Origin: Candidatus Hydrogenedentota bacterium
GTDB lineage: Bacteria > Hydrogenedentota > Hydrogenedentia > Hydrogenedentales > JAEUWI01
Direction of reading: 5' to 3'
DNA: 64,000 nucleotides
Assembly: GCA_019637335.1 (NCBI GenBank)
Contig: JAHBVV010000007.1
Coordinates: 181,210-245,209 of the forward strand
A model generated the notes under the pieces. That model saw only the letters and a program-made list of their open reading frames with translations. It searched no databases and was not told the origin of the DNA. The stretch's first letter is position 1; each line of letters begins with the position of its first letter. Below, in pieces: positions 21,458 through 30,278 of this stretch. The translations under genes were made by a program, and so were the position numbers.

Positions 21458-21895
21458 TTGAAAACACTGTGGATAGTATTGCCGCTGCTGGCCGGCATTA
21501 TAGCACTCGCCTACACCGTCGTGGCCAACCTGCTCCGGGTCTGGCTGAACCACCGCGTGCGGCTGGCGCTGCTGGAGGCGGCGGAGCCCGGCCCCGGGCA
21601 TTCCGGCGAGCCCCCCGAGGTGGAGTCGCTGGTGTGCGGCGCGGCCCCGGTGGCTGGACGCCCGCCGCTGGTGGATCACGTGACGCTCGGCGTCACCCTG
21701 GCCGTGCTCGGAAGCGCCAGCGCGCTGATCGCCTGGTTCCTGGGCGGCCAGCCGTGGATGGCCGGCGCCTTCCTCGGCGGCGTGGCGTGCATCGCCGTGG
21801 GCTTCCTTTTGACCTTGCTGGGCCTCCTCATGCGCTACCTGTCGCGCCTGCCCGCGGCGCCCCCCGGAATCGGGCCGGGGAAGCATTCCCGGTAG
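21458..21895 (+). CDS. Small integral membrane protein, unknown function
   Basis: The product is 145 aa from a TTG start, chosen because GGGGA lies 8 bases upstream and no ATG is available before the first helix. An N-terminal helix (IVLPLLAGIIALAYTVVANLL) is followed by a soluble stretch of about 50 residues and two further helices (LGVTLAVLGSASALIAWFLG and AFLGGVACIAVGFLLTLLGLLM). The C-terminus is basic. It is divergent from the DUF4097-led operon and convergent with the deacetylase gene. I do not recognise the family. Confidence 0.6.
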   Translation: MKTLWIVLPLLAGIIALAYTVVANLLRVWLNHRVRLALLEAAEPGPGHSGEPPEVESLVCGAAPVAGRPPLVDHVTLGVTLAVLGSASALIAWFLGGQPWMAGAFLGGVACIAVGFLLTLLGLLMRYLSRLPAAPPGIGPGKHSR

Positions 21896-21983
21896 ATTGC
21901 GGCGCGCCCGGGGGCCGTGTGCGCGATTTCAAGGCGGGAAGCGTTCTGAACGGCCTTCTCGCGCAGTTCCGGCGGTTCTTGCC

Positions 21984-22805
21984 TTACGGCCACTCGACGC
22001 GCCGGAATTTCTCCACCATGCGCCCGTTTTCCGCGCTGAGCTTTGTCATCCAATCCTTCACCGCGTTGTAGGCCTCCTCGCTCATCTCGGGCGTGTATTT
22101 GTCTACCGAGGGCGGGAACTGGCTGACGTGCGCGGCGGATGCTTTGACCTTGTATTCAAAAACGTCCGTAATGTCCACAGTCACATTCGGATCGGTGGTG
22201 TAGTAGTAATACGCCAGCGGCACGTGGTACGGCTTGAGGTCCTCGTCCAGCAGATGCTGGGGATAATAAAGGTGCCATTCGGATGCGATGAAGGCGTCCT
22301 GCGTGATGACGGCCGCCATCCGGTGATCCGTCTTGTGCCAGCGTTCGTGGGTGCTGCCCGGGTCCACCGTGAATACCGCGTCGGGCCGGTGGATCTTCAT
22401 CTGGCGCGCGGCTTCGCCGCGGAGCCGCTGCGGGTCGGCATACTCCAGGTTCCCGTCCTCGTAGCCGAGCCACGTGATGTTCTCCTTCGGCACGCCCAGG
22501 ATCGCGCAGGACTTCTCTTCCTCCGCCCGGCGGATCCGCGCCAGCTGCTCGCTCGTCATTTCCAGGTCGCGGGAACCCTTGTCGTCGTTCGTGTAAATCA
22601 CGATCTGAATGTTGTTCCCGTTGTCCGCGAGGATTTTGATAATCCCGCCGCACTGGAACGTTTCGTCGTCGGGATGGGGCGTGAAGAAGAGGACGGTCTT
22701 GCCCTTCCAGGTTTCGATGGGGGCCTGCTCCGGCTCCGCGGCGGCATGGGCCCGGGCCAGGAACATAAGGCACAATACAGAAGCAACGATACGGTAGATG
22801 CGCAT
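21984..22805 (-). CDS. Exported LmbE/PIG-L family N-acetylglucosaminyl deacetylase-like protein
   Basis: The product is 273 aa. GGAGGAAA about 9 bases before the ATG supports the start. The signal peptide ends near AHAAAEPEQ. The family motif TPHPDDE lies at residues 42-48, with His44, Asp46 and Asp47 as expected zinc ligand and base positions. A later His pair (THERWHKTDHR) fits the third metal-ligand region. Related enzymes remove acetyl groups from GlcNAc-containing substrates with zinc. The signal peptide suggests action on periplasmic or external glycan, consistent with the exported sulfatase nearby. Substrate inferred only. Confidence 0.85.
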   Translation of the reverse strand: MRIYRIVASVLCLMFLARAHAAAEPEQAPIETWKGKTVLFFTPHPDDETFQCGGIIKILADNGNNIQIVIYTNDDKGSRDLEMTSEQLARIRRAEEEKSCAILGVPKENITWLGYEDGNLEYADPQRLRGEAARQMKIHRPDAVFTVDPGSTHERWHKTDHRMAAVITQDAFIASEWHLYYPQHLLDEDLKPYHVPLAYYYYTTDPNVTVDITDVFEYKVKASAAHVSQFPPSVDKYTPEMSEEAYNAVKDWMTKLSAENGRMVEKFRRVEWP

Positions 22806-22959
22806 GTCGGGTTTCCTCCGAGTTCAGGACCGCAGACACTATAATACGCGGCGTCAGCCGAAAAAAAGGGGCCTGATCACGGGCCGGTGTGCTATGCTCG
22901 CCGGACGCGGGGCCGATGGCGCGTCCCGGAGATGCCCGGTTCGGGCGAGGGAGCGAAGC

Positions 22960-23256
22960 ATGGTGCAGATCAAGAGTTTTGCCGTACTTCAGACCGCGAA
23001 AGTTGCGGCGATCCTGTATTTCCTGGGCGCGGCGATCGTTTGTATTCCGATGTCCGTGATCACGTTCCTGGGGGGATTGCTGGGATCACAGCAATCCGTC
23101 ATGGGCGGGATTATCGGCGGCGTCATGATGCTGTTTGCGCCGCTCTTGTATGGCGCGATCTCGTTTGTGTTCATCGCCATCGGCTGCTGGGTGTATAACC
23201 TGGTTGCGGGATTCGCGGGCGGCATTGAGGTCGAGCTTGAGAGTCCCCGCGCCTGA
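22960..23256 (+). CDS. Small two-helix membrane protein
   Basis: The product is 98 aa. The ATG at 22960 is preferred to upstream starts because GAGGGAG lies about 6 bases before it and because everything upstream is Arg-rich non-family sequence. Residues 1-15 (MVQIKSFAVLQTAKVAAI) lead into a first hydrophobic region (YFLGAAIVCIPMSVITFLGGLL). A second is MMLFAPLLYGAISFVFIAIGC. The ending GGIEVELE is typical of a small protein found in many Gram-negative bacteria, often unnamed. No enzymatic motif is visible. Confidence 0.65.
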   Translation: MVQIKSFAVLQTAKVAAILYFLGAAIVCIPMSVITFLGGLLGSQQSVMGGIIGGVMMLFAPLLYGAISFVFIAIGCWVYNLVAGFAGGIEVELESPRA

Positions 23257-23280
23257 CGGCGCCGAAGGCAGCCGGGTTTT

Positions 23281-23442
23281 TGGGGGTACAGCCACCGGCT
23301 GGATCGGCGGCATTGGGATAGGACGTTGGCGCGCTTGCCAGGCGGAGGCAGTCCCCCGGCTCTTGGGGGTACAGCCACCGGCTGGATCGGCGCATTGAGA
23401 TCGGACGTTGGCCCGCTTGCCAGCCGGAGGCAGTCCCCCGGG
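23281..23442 (+). repeat. Two tandem 79-bp direct repeats
   Basis: Copy 1 is 23281-23359 and copy 2 is 23364-23442. Both begin TGGGGGTACAGCCACCGGCT and end GGAGGCAGTCCCCCGG, with a few internal differences. Each contains GGACGTTGGC, a 10-mer also present in the repeats at 33234 and 34124. Confidence 0.85.
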
Positions 23443-23511
23443 CGGGGCACAGGCGTTCGGCCAATGCATTTTCGGAGCAGGCTTGCCGTTACGCATTTGG
23501 GAGAATCCTCC

Positions 23512-25653
23512 ATGGATCGCCGCACATTTTTGAAGGCCGGCGTGGCGTCTCTTGCCGCCGGTGGACTGGCGCAACCGGCTTGCGCCGACGAGACCCCGGT
23601 CCGCCCGCCGAATATCCTCTGGATCAGCGCGGAAGACATCAGCCCCGATCTGGGTTGCTACGGCGACGCCTACGCCTCCACGCCGCACCTTGACGCCTTC
23701 GCGCAAACGGCGATCCGCTATGACCGCGCCTATTCCCACTCCGGCGTGTGCGCGCCGAGCCGCGCGGGCATCATTACGGGGATGTATCCGACCGCATTCG
23801 GGGCCCACCACATGCGCTGCCAGAGCGTGCCCCCGCCCGAGGTTCGGTGTTTCCCGGAATACCTTCGCGCGGCGGGCTATTACTGCACGAACAACCGGAA
23901 GACCGATTACCAGTTCGAGCCGCCGCTCAGCGCGTGGGACGAGAGCAGCGGCCAGGCCCACTGGAAAGGCCGCGCGCCGGACCAGCCTTTTTTTGCGGTG
24001 TTCAACTTGACGGTGTGCCACGAGAGCCAGGTGCGGAGCCGCGATCCGCGCCTGCTGGAACGTATCGGCGCGCTCGGGGATCGCCGGCACGATCCCGCCG
24101 GGGCGCCCGTACCGCCTTACCACGCGGACACGCCGGGCACGCGCGCGGACTGGGCGCAGTATTACGATGTGGTCAGCCTGATGGACATGGAGGCCGGCGA
24201 AATCCTTCGGGAACTCGACGAAGCCGGGCTCGCCGAGGACACCATCGTCTGGTTCTGGGGGGATCACGGGCGCGGGTTGACCCGGTGCAAGCGCTGGCTC
24301 TACGAATCGGGCACGCGCGTTCCGCTGCTGGTACGCGTGCCGGAGAAGTATCGGGCCTGGGTGCGCCCGGAGGCCCCGGAATCGCTCGCGCCCGGCGAGA
24401 ACGGCGATCTCGTGAGCTTTGTGGACTTCGCGCCGACCATGCTCTCGCTCGCCGGCGTCCCCATTCCCGAACCCATGCAGGGGCAGGCCTTCCTGGGCCG
24501 CGCCGCCGGCCCGCCCCGCGACTACGTGTATGGCGCCCGCGATCGCATGGACGAGGCCTACGACATCATACGCACCGTGCGGGACGGGCAATACCGGTAT
24601 TTCCGCAACTACATGCCGTATGTGACGCGGGCTCAGCGGATCGACTATATGGACGAAATGCCCATGGCGCAGGAGCTGAGGCGCCTGCACGCGGCCGGTG
24701 AACTGACGGCGGATCAGGCGCACTGGTTCGCGCCGCGCAAGCCGCTGGAGGAGCTCTACGACGTGGAGGCCGACCCGCATGAGTTGAACAACCTGGCGGG
24801 CGACCCGCGCTACGCGGACACGCTCGCGCGTCTCCGGAACGCGCACGAGGCGTGGATGGCGTCCACGGGCGACCTCGGCCTCGTGCCCGAACCCATCCTG
24901 GACGCGTGGAAATGGCCCGGTGGCGGGGCCGAAACCTGCGCGGCGCCCTTGAGCCGTGAGGAGGGCGGGCGCTGGGTGCTTAGCTGCCCGACGCCGGGCG
25001 CGTCCATCAACTACCGCTGGGACGACATGCCGGAGAAGGAGTGGCGCCTGTATACGGGCCCCATTCCATCCCGCGCGGGGCGTGCCCTGACGGCGGTGGC
25101 CAACCGCATTGGATTCGAGGACAGCCCGGCCGCGCGTTCGGGCGACGAAGTCACCCACCTGGCCGAAAGTGGGCCCCATACTTTTTGGAAGGAATCCGGC
25201 CCGCGCGAGCGGCTGCTTTCGGAATTGCGCGAACTCCGCGCGCTGGATTTCCGGGCGGATACGTCCACGAGCGCATATCTCGACGCCCTGGATCACCCGG
25301 AAGCCGCGATGCGCTACTGGGCCATCGTCTGCCAGCACCGGATTGCCGCTCCGGAGGCCGGCGCCGACTGGATCGATGCTGTGCGGTCGCTCCTGGGCGA
25401 CGAAAACGCGGCGGTGCGCGTGGCCGCGGCGCACGCCATGTGCGACTGGGGCCTGGCCGGCGAGGGCCTGCCCGTGCTGGAGGCCGTGCTGTCGGGCGGC
25501 GCCCAGGCCGAGCGGCTGTATGCGATCGCGGCGATCCGCCAGCTCGGGGAGATCGCCCGCCCCCTGCGCGAAGCCGTCACGCAAGCCGCCGATGACCCCT
25601 GGCGCTACGTTGCGTCCGTCGCCGGGCAAGCCGGGGCCGCGCTGGATGCATGA
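23512..25653 (+). CDS. Tat-exported sulfatase, family S1, with C-terminal HEAT-like extension
   Basis: The product is 713 aa from ATG 23512 (GGGAGA 8 bases upstream). RRTFLKAG at residues 3-10 is a Tat signal and the cleavage region is CADETP. NILWISAEDISPDLGCYGD contributes metal ligands, with Glu41-Asp42 replacing the usual Asp-Asp, as in the heparan N-sulfatase-like subgroup. Cys80 in CAPSR is the residue converted to formylglycine. WFWGDHGRG supplies the second metal Asp-His, and YESGTRVPLLVRVP is a conserved family block. Residues after about 560 add a helical HEAT-like domain (AVRVAAAHAMCDWGLAGEG). It should hydrolyse sulfate esters or sulfamates of external polysaccharide. No formylglycine-generating enzyme is in the window. 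Confidence 0.9.
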   Translation: MDRRTFLKAGVASLAAGGLAQPACADETPVRPPNILWISAEDISPDLGCYGDAYASTPHLDAFAQTAIRYDRAYSHSGVCAPSRAGIITGMYPTAFGAHHMRCQSVPPPEVRCFPEYLRAAGYYCTNNRKTDYQFEPPLSAWDESSGQAHWKGRAPDQPFFAVFNLTVCHESQVRSRDPRLLERIGALGDRRHDPAGAPVPPYHADTPGTRADWAQYYDVVSLMDMEAGEILRELDEAGLAEDTIVWFWGDHGRGLTRCKRWLYESGTRVPLLVRVPEKYRAWVRPEAPESLAPGENGDLVSFVDFAPTMLSLAGVPIPEPMQGQAFLGRAAGPPRDYVYGARDRMDEAYDIIRTVRDGQYRYFRNYMPYVTRAQRIDYMDEMPMAQELRRLHAAGELTADQAHWFAPRKPLEELYDVEADPHELNNLAGDPRYADTLARLRNAHEAWMASTGDLGLVPEPILDAWKWPGGGAETCAAPLSREEGGRWVLSCPTPGASINYRWDDMPEKEWRLYTGPIPSRAGRALTAVANRIGFEDSPAARSGDEVTHLAESGPHTFWKESGPRERLLSELRELRALDFRADTSTSAYLDALDHPEAAMRYWAIVCQHRIAAPEAGADWIDAVRSLLGDENAAVRVAAAHAMCDWGLAGEGLPVLEAVLSGGAQAERLYAIAAIRQLGEIARPLREAVTQAADDPWRYVASVAGQAGAALDA

Positions 25654-25732
25654 TCGCAGCAAGGTCTTTGTTCGCAATCGGGGTGTAATAAGCACGGACT
25701 CCAGCATCGTCCCCACACGTCCCGATGCAATA

Positions 25733-26107
25733 CTACTTCAAGAGTTCGAGAAGACTCTCGCTCGCCCCGTTCCGCACGGCCACGTCATAGGGGTACTCGC
25801 CTTCGTCATTCTGCATGTACTTGTCCGCTCCGTTGTCGAGCAGTATTTGAATGATTCGGGAATTCTTCGTTTGGGCCGCCAGGTGGAGGGGAGCATAGCT
25901 TGTGCCGGGATTTGGCGCGGACGCCAGTAACGGTTGCTGCGCCAGCAGCTGCTCGACGGTCGCCACGTCATTTTTCAGAATCGCTGCGCTGAACATCTCG
26001 CGCAAGTCGCCGGTAAGTCCCGGATCGGCGGGAAGCGCCGCCTTCGTACAGCCTGCGCTTACAAGGAGGAGCGCCAGTAGCCCCAGAATCGTCATTTCTC
26101 GAACCAT
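25733..26107 (-). CDS. Ankyrin-repeat lipoprotein
   Basis: I place the start at the ATG at 26107 because the signal peptide (MTILGLLALLLVSAGC) follows directly; an upstream in-frame ATG at 26152 would add a charged, non-signal extension. The product is 124 aa. LVSAGC is a lipobox, so the protein is probably lipid-anchored. Two ankyrin-like repeats follow: AAILKNDVATVEQLLAQQPLL and SYAPLHLAAQTKNSRIIQIL with DNGADKYMQNDEGEYPYDVA. Ankyrin repeats mediate protein contacts. The gene is convergent with the sulfatase gene. Confidence 0.75.
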   Translation of the reverse strand: MVREMTILGLLALLLVSAGCTKAALPADPGLTGDLREMFSAAILKNDVATVEQLLAQQPLLASAPNPGTSYAPLHLAAQTKNSRIIQILLDNGADKYMQNDEGEYPYDVAVRNGASESLLELLK

Positions 26108-26289
26108 GCCTTGTCTATCCTTTGTGTGGTGGCGCCGTATCGCGAATTTCACTCAAGTTCGCGTCTGGCCAATCGAACGCGAAAGTTCCGCGGCAACGGG
26201 ATGTGCGCTTCCGGAGATTTCAGCCAGACGCCATCAGCCCGGTGAGCCGCCAGGCGCGCTAAAGGTCTGGGCAGACGTTGCGTCGCAAT

Positions 26290-26318
26290 GGGGAGGGCCG
26301 ATTGTAACGGCCCTCCCC
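26290..26318 (-). terminator. Strong hairpin after the pseudopilin gene
   Basis: GGGGAGGGCCG and CGGCCCTCCCC form a perfect 11-bp stem with a 7-base loop, 59 bases beyond the stop codon. There is no T-run on the minus strand after it, so it may act as an RNA 3' end or stabiliser rather than a textbook terminator. Confidence 0.45.
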
Positions 26319-26376
26319 GGGAAACTGCGTTGGCTGTCGGGCTATCCCGAGCCCGCCCATGCGCGCGCGCACAACC

Positions 26377-27375
26377 TCACGGCGAGAATGGGTACCCATC
26401 CTGGTGCGCCGCCGTCGTAAACATGTAGCCCTTGCTTCCTGTCGGCTGCGGGTACTTGACCCATTCGACATGGCCGTCCATGAAAAGGACATTACCGCCG
26501 CCAGGGACATGGTTAAAGCTACCTTCGACGGTCAGCGCGCCATCGTTGGTGTAGGAGTTGTCCCAGAGCACCGCGGCTTCCGTCTGGGCCTTGGCGCTGG
26601 CGCCTGGATTGTTGATGTCCGTAATGGCGAACCGTTCCACGCCTTCGCGCAGGCGCTGCGCCGTTACCGTCCTATTGGCGCCTGGCAGGAATACCGTTGC
26701 GGGCTGCTCGCGGTTGGACCACAGTCCCCGGCCTTGTCCGCCGAGCGTCCGCTGGTCCAGGCCCTGGGGCGCGTTCCGGAAGAATTCGAAGAAATCTTCC
26801 GCCGTGACAAACCAGCCGCCGTCAATGAAATAGCCCCAGTAGTTGTAGGACCAATAGCCGCCGTGGTAGTAACAATTCAGGCCCGGATCGAAAACCGACG
26901 GGTCGCAAGCCGTGCCGCCCGCATCAACCGAAATCTTCCCTTTCATGTACGGATCGTCCGTCGTGTCCCAGCCCGGGGCGATCGTCCGCTGCATCCGAGT
27001 TCTCCAGACCCAGCCCTCGCCCGTAAACGTGTTACGGTCACTGTCTGAGGGGCAGAACTGGATTTCGAGATCGGTAAGATACTCCGGATAGAGCTCTTCC
27101 AATTCGTAGGCGCGCTCGAGATCGGCGTTGCCCGCGCCCGTACCGGGAGGGCTTTTCCAGTAGCGCGTGCCGCGGCGGGGGAACACTTCGCCCTGGCTCT
27201 CGTTCGCGAACATTTTGAAGACAATGCCATGCTGCTTGAGGTTATTCTGGCAGCTCGCGCGGCGCGCCGCTTCCCGGGCGCGGGCAAGCGCCGGGAGCAG
27301 TATCGCCGCGAGAATGCCGATGATGGCGATAACAACCAGCAATTCGATGAGCGTAAAGCCCTTCTTTCTTCTCAT
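26377..27375 (-). CDS. DUF1559-like type II secretion/type IV pseudopilin
   Basis: The product is 332 aa. MRRKKG^[13 protein letters not shown] is a class III prepilin signal with cleavage after Gly6 and Glu11 at mature position 5. The following [21 protein letters not shown] is the hallmark of the large PVC/Hydrogenedentes pseudopilin group. The C-terminal region has [20 protein letters not shown], the H-X9-DG type ending. AAGGGTTTTTCGTT before the ATG supplies the ribosome site. These proteins are present in many copies in such genomes and are presumed to be processed by prepilin peptidase and displayed or secreted. It is monocistronic. Confidence 0.9.
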   Translation of the reverse strand: MRRKKGFTLIELLVVIAIIGILAAILLPALARAREAARRASCQNNLKQHGIVFKMFANESQGEVFPRRGTRYWKSPPGTGAGNADLERAYELEELYPEYLTDLEIQFCPSDSDRNTFTGEGWVWRTRMQRTIAPGWDTTDDPYMKGKISVDAGGTACDPSVFDPGLNCYYHGGYWSYNYWGYFIDGGWFVTAEDFFEFFRNAPQGLDQRTLGGQGRGLWSNREQPATVFLPGANRTVTAQRLREGVERFAITDINNPGASAKAQTEAAVLWDNSYTNDGALTVEGSFNHVPGGGNVLFMDGHVEWVKYPQPTGSKGYMFTTAAHQDGYPFSP

Positions 27376-27741
27376 AACGAAAAACCCTTCCTCTTGTATT
27401 GCGTAGAATACGTTGTGATGAATAGACTTCCATTATTGGGTACTACAGAAAACTACGACCATCCAACATCTACCAATTTGCCGCCTGCCTCCTTTCCCCC
27501 GTTGCGCCCGCCTGAATCGGGACCGCCTGCCTCAATGTCGGGGGACTTCCGCACAAAAGCCGGAAGCCTCCCAATTCGATAAAACCACTGCTACGGGCTG
27601 TTGTTTGTTATAGGGCAGATGGCCGATTTTGTCAAGAGGTATTGCAACACTGCAGTCTCCCGATGTGCATACTGAAAAAGATCCGGGTTCTTGCGGCGAA
27701 TTTGTCAACAATTTACCGTTCCGTATTGTCCCAGGGCGCTT

Positions 27742-27771
27742 TTGCCCCGCCCAGCAATGGGCTCGTATACT
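27742..27771 (+). promoter_or_regulatory. Candidate sigma-70 promoter for the GT-C-like gene
   Basis: TTGCCC (27742-27747) and TATACT (27766-27771) are spaced by 18 bases. The predicted start near 27778 would leave a very short leader containing GGAGGGA before the GTG at 27791. This is the only recognisable signal in the gene-free stretch 27376-27790. Confidence 0.45.
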
Positions 27772-27790
27772 CCCTGCCTGGAGGGATGTC

Positions 27791-29689
27791 GTGCGAAAAC
27801 CCGGTTCGAAGTGGATAGCGGATGACCGATACGCCGCAGGCGCGGCGGTACTTGCGTGCATGGTGTTCACCGCCGCCGCCGCCGCGGCGCGGGGTGCGCA
27901 CTGGGACGAAACGTGGGAGCACGCCCAGATTCTCTCCCGATTGGTGGCGTACCCGGACGGGCACCCGCTTGCGGTCTATGTGCATAACGCGTTCAGCGTG
28001 CAGACCTGGTTTTCCGGGCTGATGGCCTCCTGGGGACTGGGCCCGTGGCCGGTGTGCGTTTTTCGGAACGTGTTGTTCGTGCTGGCGAGCGTGCTGCCCG
28101 TATTCCTGCTCGCGTTGCTGCTTTCACGGTCCGTTGCCGCGGGTGCGCTGGCGGCTTTGTTGTTGATGCAGGGGATTCTGCTGGAGTTTGACGGGAGCTA
28201 CCCGGGCATGGTGTGGCCGGCGCTGTATTCCAACGGCCACATCGGTGGCGGGGCCGTGTTGCTGGGGCTGTGCGCGCTTGCGGCGGGGTGGCGTCGAACC
28301 GCCTTTTTCCTGGGCGGGCTGCTGCCCTGCGTGCACGTGGGCCAGTGGCCGCCGCTCGCGGGTACCTTCCTGCTGTACCTCGCCTGGGTGGGGTGGAGCA
28401 GCCGCCGCGCGCGTTCGGACGCATCCGCGCTGCCGCTGGCCGTATGGGGGCTGGCCGGGATCGCCTGCGCGGCGCTCTTCTGGCTCGTTCACCGCGTGGA
28501 CGTGCAGCCGCTGCCCCAACACGGCCCCTATGCGGCGGGGGGGGCCGTGGAGGCCGTCTGGAAGGGCTACACCGCGCTGCACGACCCGCACCGCGCCTTC
28601 CCCCCGGGAAACGGGCACGTGTTGCTGGCGGGGACGCTGCTGCTGTGTGGGCTCGGGGCCTGCCGGCGGGATGGCGGGGGCTTCGCGATCGCCTGCCGCT
28701 GGCTCACGGTCTATTGCGGGCTCATCGCGGCGGCGGTGTGGGGAACCATGGCGGCGCACGCCTGGTTCGGCCCGGATATCCCGTTTGCGCTGATCGCGTG
28801 GATGCCGTATAGGCTGATTAACCAGCTTCCGCCGGTACTGCTGGCCGTGGCCGCCGCCGCGATCCTGCGCCGCTGGCCCGCGCGCGGCGGCTACGCCCTG
28901 GCGGGCGCGGCGATGGTGACCGTGCTGCATCCGCTCTGGCCGCTTCTTCTTGGGGAGGCGATCCACCAGCGCTACCTGGCCGGGGGCGAGGCGGTGGCGT
29001 TTGCACTTTACGGCCTGGCCTTTCTCGCATTGGCGCCTGTCCGAGGGCGCGGCCGCTGGACCGCGGCGGGCATCGCGCTGTTCAGCATTGCGCCGCTGGC
29101 CGCGTTCCACCAGTTCGGCGCGGCCTGCGCCGTGGCCGGGATGGGGGCGGGCTACGCGCTGCACCGGCTTGCGCGCTGGTGGCCCGAGCCGGAAGCAGCC
29201 CGCCCGTGGCCGGTGGCCGTTGCGCTCGCGGTTGGCGTCGCCGCCATGCTGGCGCACCAGTACCGCTACCGCGATCCGCTGCCGGCATCCCCCTGGCAGG
29301 CCGCCGTGCGCGAGGCGCTGGCGGAGGAGGCGGATGTGCTGCTCGCGGGACCACCCGACAGCATCCTCGTGCAGGCGACGACGGGCAGGCCGATCATCGC
29401 GGAGGCGGTGACGCCCTCGCTGATCAGCTATGTGCCGTCGCTGGGACCGGCGATCGACACCCTTTACCGGGATCTCTACGGCTATGGATTTACATTCCCC
29501 GATCCCGACGCCCCGCCGCCGCCCCACTGGACGGAGGTATGGCGGGCGCGCGACCGCACGGCCTGGCGGGAACTCCGCGCGCGCTACGGCGTCACCCACG
29601 TCATCGCGCCGCCGGATCTCGCGCTCGACCTGCCCGCCGTCCTTGCCGAAAACGGAGGTACGTTGTACACGATTCCTTCCGGACGGTGA
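27791..29689 (+). CDS. Polytopic membrane protein, GT-C glycosyltransferase-like
   Basis: The product is 632 aa from a GTG at 27791, chosen because GGAGGGA lies about 6 bases upstream and the first helix (YAAGAAVLACMVFTAAAAA) follows soon after. About 12-14 hydrophobic helices are visible. HWDETWEHAQI directly after helix 1 places Asp/Glu in the first outer loop, as in GT-C enzymes that use polyprenyl-phosphate sugars. The C-terminal soluble part contains VLLAGPPDSILVQATTGRPI and YGVTHVIAPPDLAL, the pattern seen in bacterial membrane proteins of the DUF6044/GT-C sort. The function is inferred from topology; a direct sugar donor is unknown. Confidence 0.6.
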   Translation: MRKPGSKWIADDRYAAGAAVLACMVFTAAAAAARGAHWDETWEHAQILSRLVAYPDGHPLAVYVHNAFSVQTWFSGLMASWGLGPWPVCVFRNVLFVLASVLPVFLLALLLSRSVAAGALAALLLMQGILLEFDGSYPGMVWPALYSNGHIGGGAVLLGLCALAAGWRRTAFFLGGLLPCVHVGQWPPLAGTFLLYLAWVGWSSRRARSDASALPLAVWGLAGIACAALFWLVHRVDVQPLPQHGPYAAGGAVEAVWKGYTALHDPHRAFPPGNGHVLLAGTLLLCGLGACRRDGGGFAIACRWLTVYCGLIAAAVWGTMAAHAWFGPDIPFALIAWMPYRLINQLPPVLLAVAAAAILRRWPARGGYALAGAAMVTVLHPLWPLLLGEAIHQRYLAGGEAVAFALYGLAFLALAPVRGRGRWTAAGIALFSIAPLAAFHQFGAACAVAGMGAGYALHRLARWWPEPEAARPWPVAVALAVGVAAMLAHQYRYRDPLPASPWQAAVREALAEEADVLLAGPPDSILVQATTGRPIIAEAVTPSLISYVPSLGPAIDTLYRDLYGYGFTFPDPDAPPPPHWTEVWRARDRTAWRELRARYGVTHVIAPPDLALDLPAVLAENGGTLYTIPSGR

Positions 29690-29797
29690 ACGCTACCGCT
29701 GCTCACTCACGCTTCGTTCCTTGCGGGCGCCAACAGAAGGTTGGGCATCTTGCCCGACACAGCGTGCGCCCGGGACGCGAGAACGGCTTACACTTCT

Positions 29798-30101
29798 GTA
29801 ACACTTTAGCCGTAAGACGTAGCGCCAGCCCATTCTTTTCATACCGCGATCCTACGACGAGAGCGCGCAAGGCTGGGAGCGCAGGCGTCCCCGCCTGCAA
29901 TGCACCGGAGGTGCATGGCGTGTTTGCAATATGGGCACATTTGATCGGGGAGTCGATTGGATCCGGACTACCGCTGTTTAGATTCGCGCCTTCGGCGCGG
30001 TGCGGGCGGGCCGCCCGCGCTCCCATTGGTCCGCACTTCCGTTGCGGCGCGGGATTGTGTCGTCGAGGAATCAAGCCAGCTTCATTCCGCCAAAGAATTA
30101 C
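29798..30101. mobile_element. MITE copy 1, 304 bp, with 8-bp target duplication
   Basis: The left end is GTAACACTTTAGC. The right end, CTTCATTCCGCCAAAGAATTAC, is a degenerate form of the CTTCGTTCGGCTAAAGTGATAC seen in copy 2. ACACTTCT flanks both ends (29790-29797 and 30102-30109), a perfect target duplication. The interior has GC-rich palindromes (GAGCGCAGGCGTCCCCGCCTGC and GCGGGCGGGCCGCCCGC) and no credible gene. It accounts for most of the gene-free stretch 29690-30278. Confidence 0.8.
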
Positions 30102-30278
30102 ACACTTCTCAATCCGCCCGAGACTTTTGCCAGGCCCTCCCCCCGTTCAACCGCCCAATTCCCCTGCCACGCCAAGCGCCCGCCTTTACTCGGCGGGTCC
30201 CGCCCCTCTAGAATGCGCCCGGGTAACCACGCGGCGCCGCGCCATCCGGCACGACGCCGCCAACCGGACAGGATACAC

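Noticed and set aside
26245..26275. GCTAAAG as a possible extra MITE end
   Set aside because: There is no matching opposite end within 600 bp and no flanking duplication.
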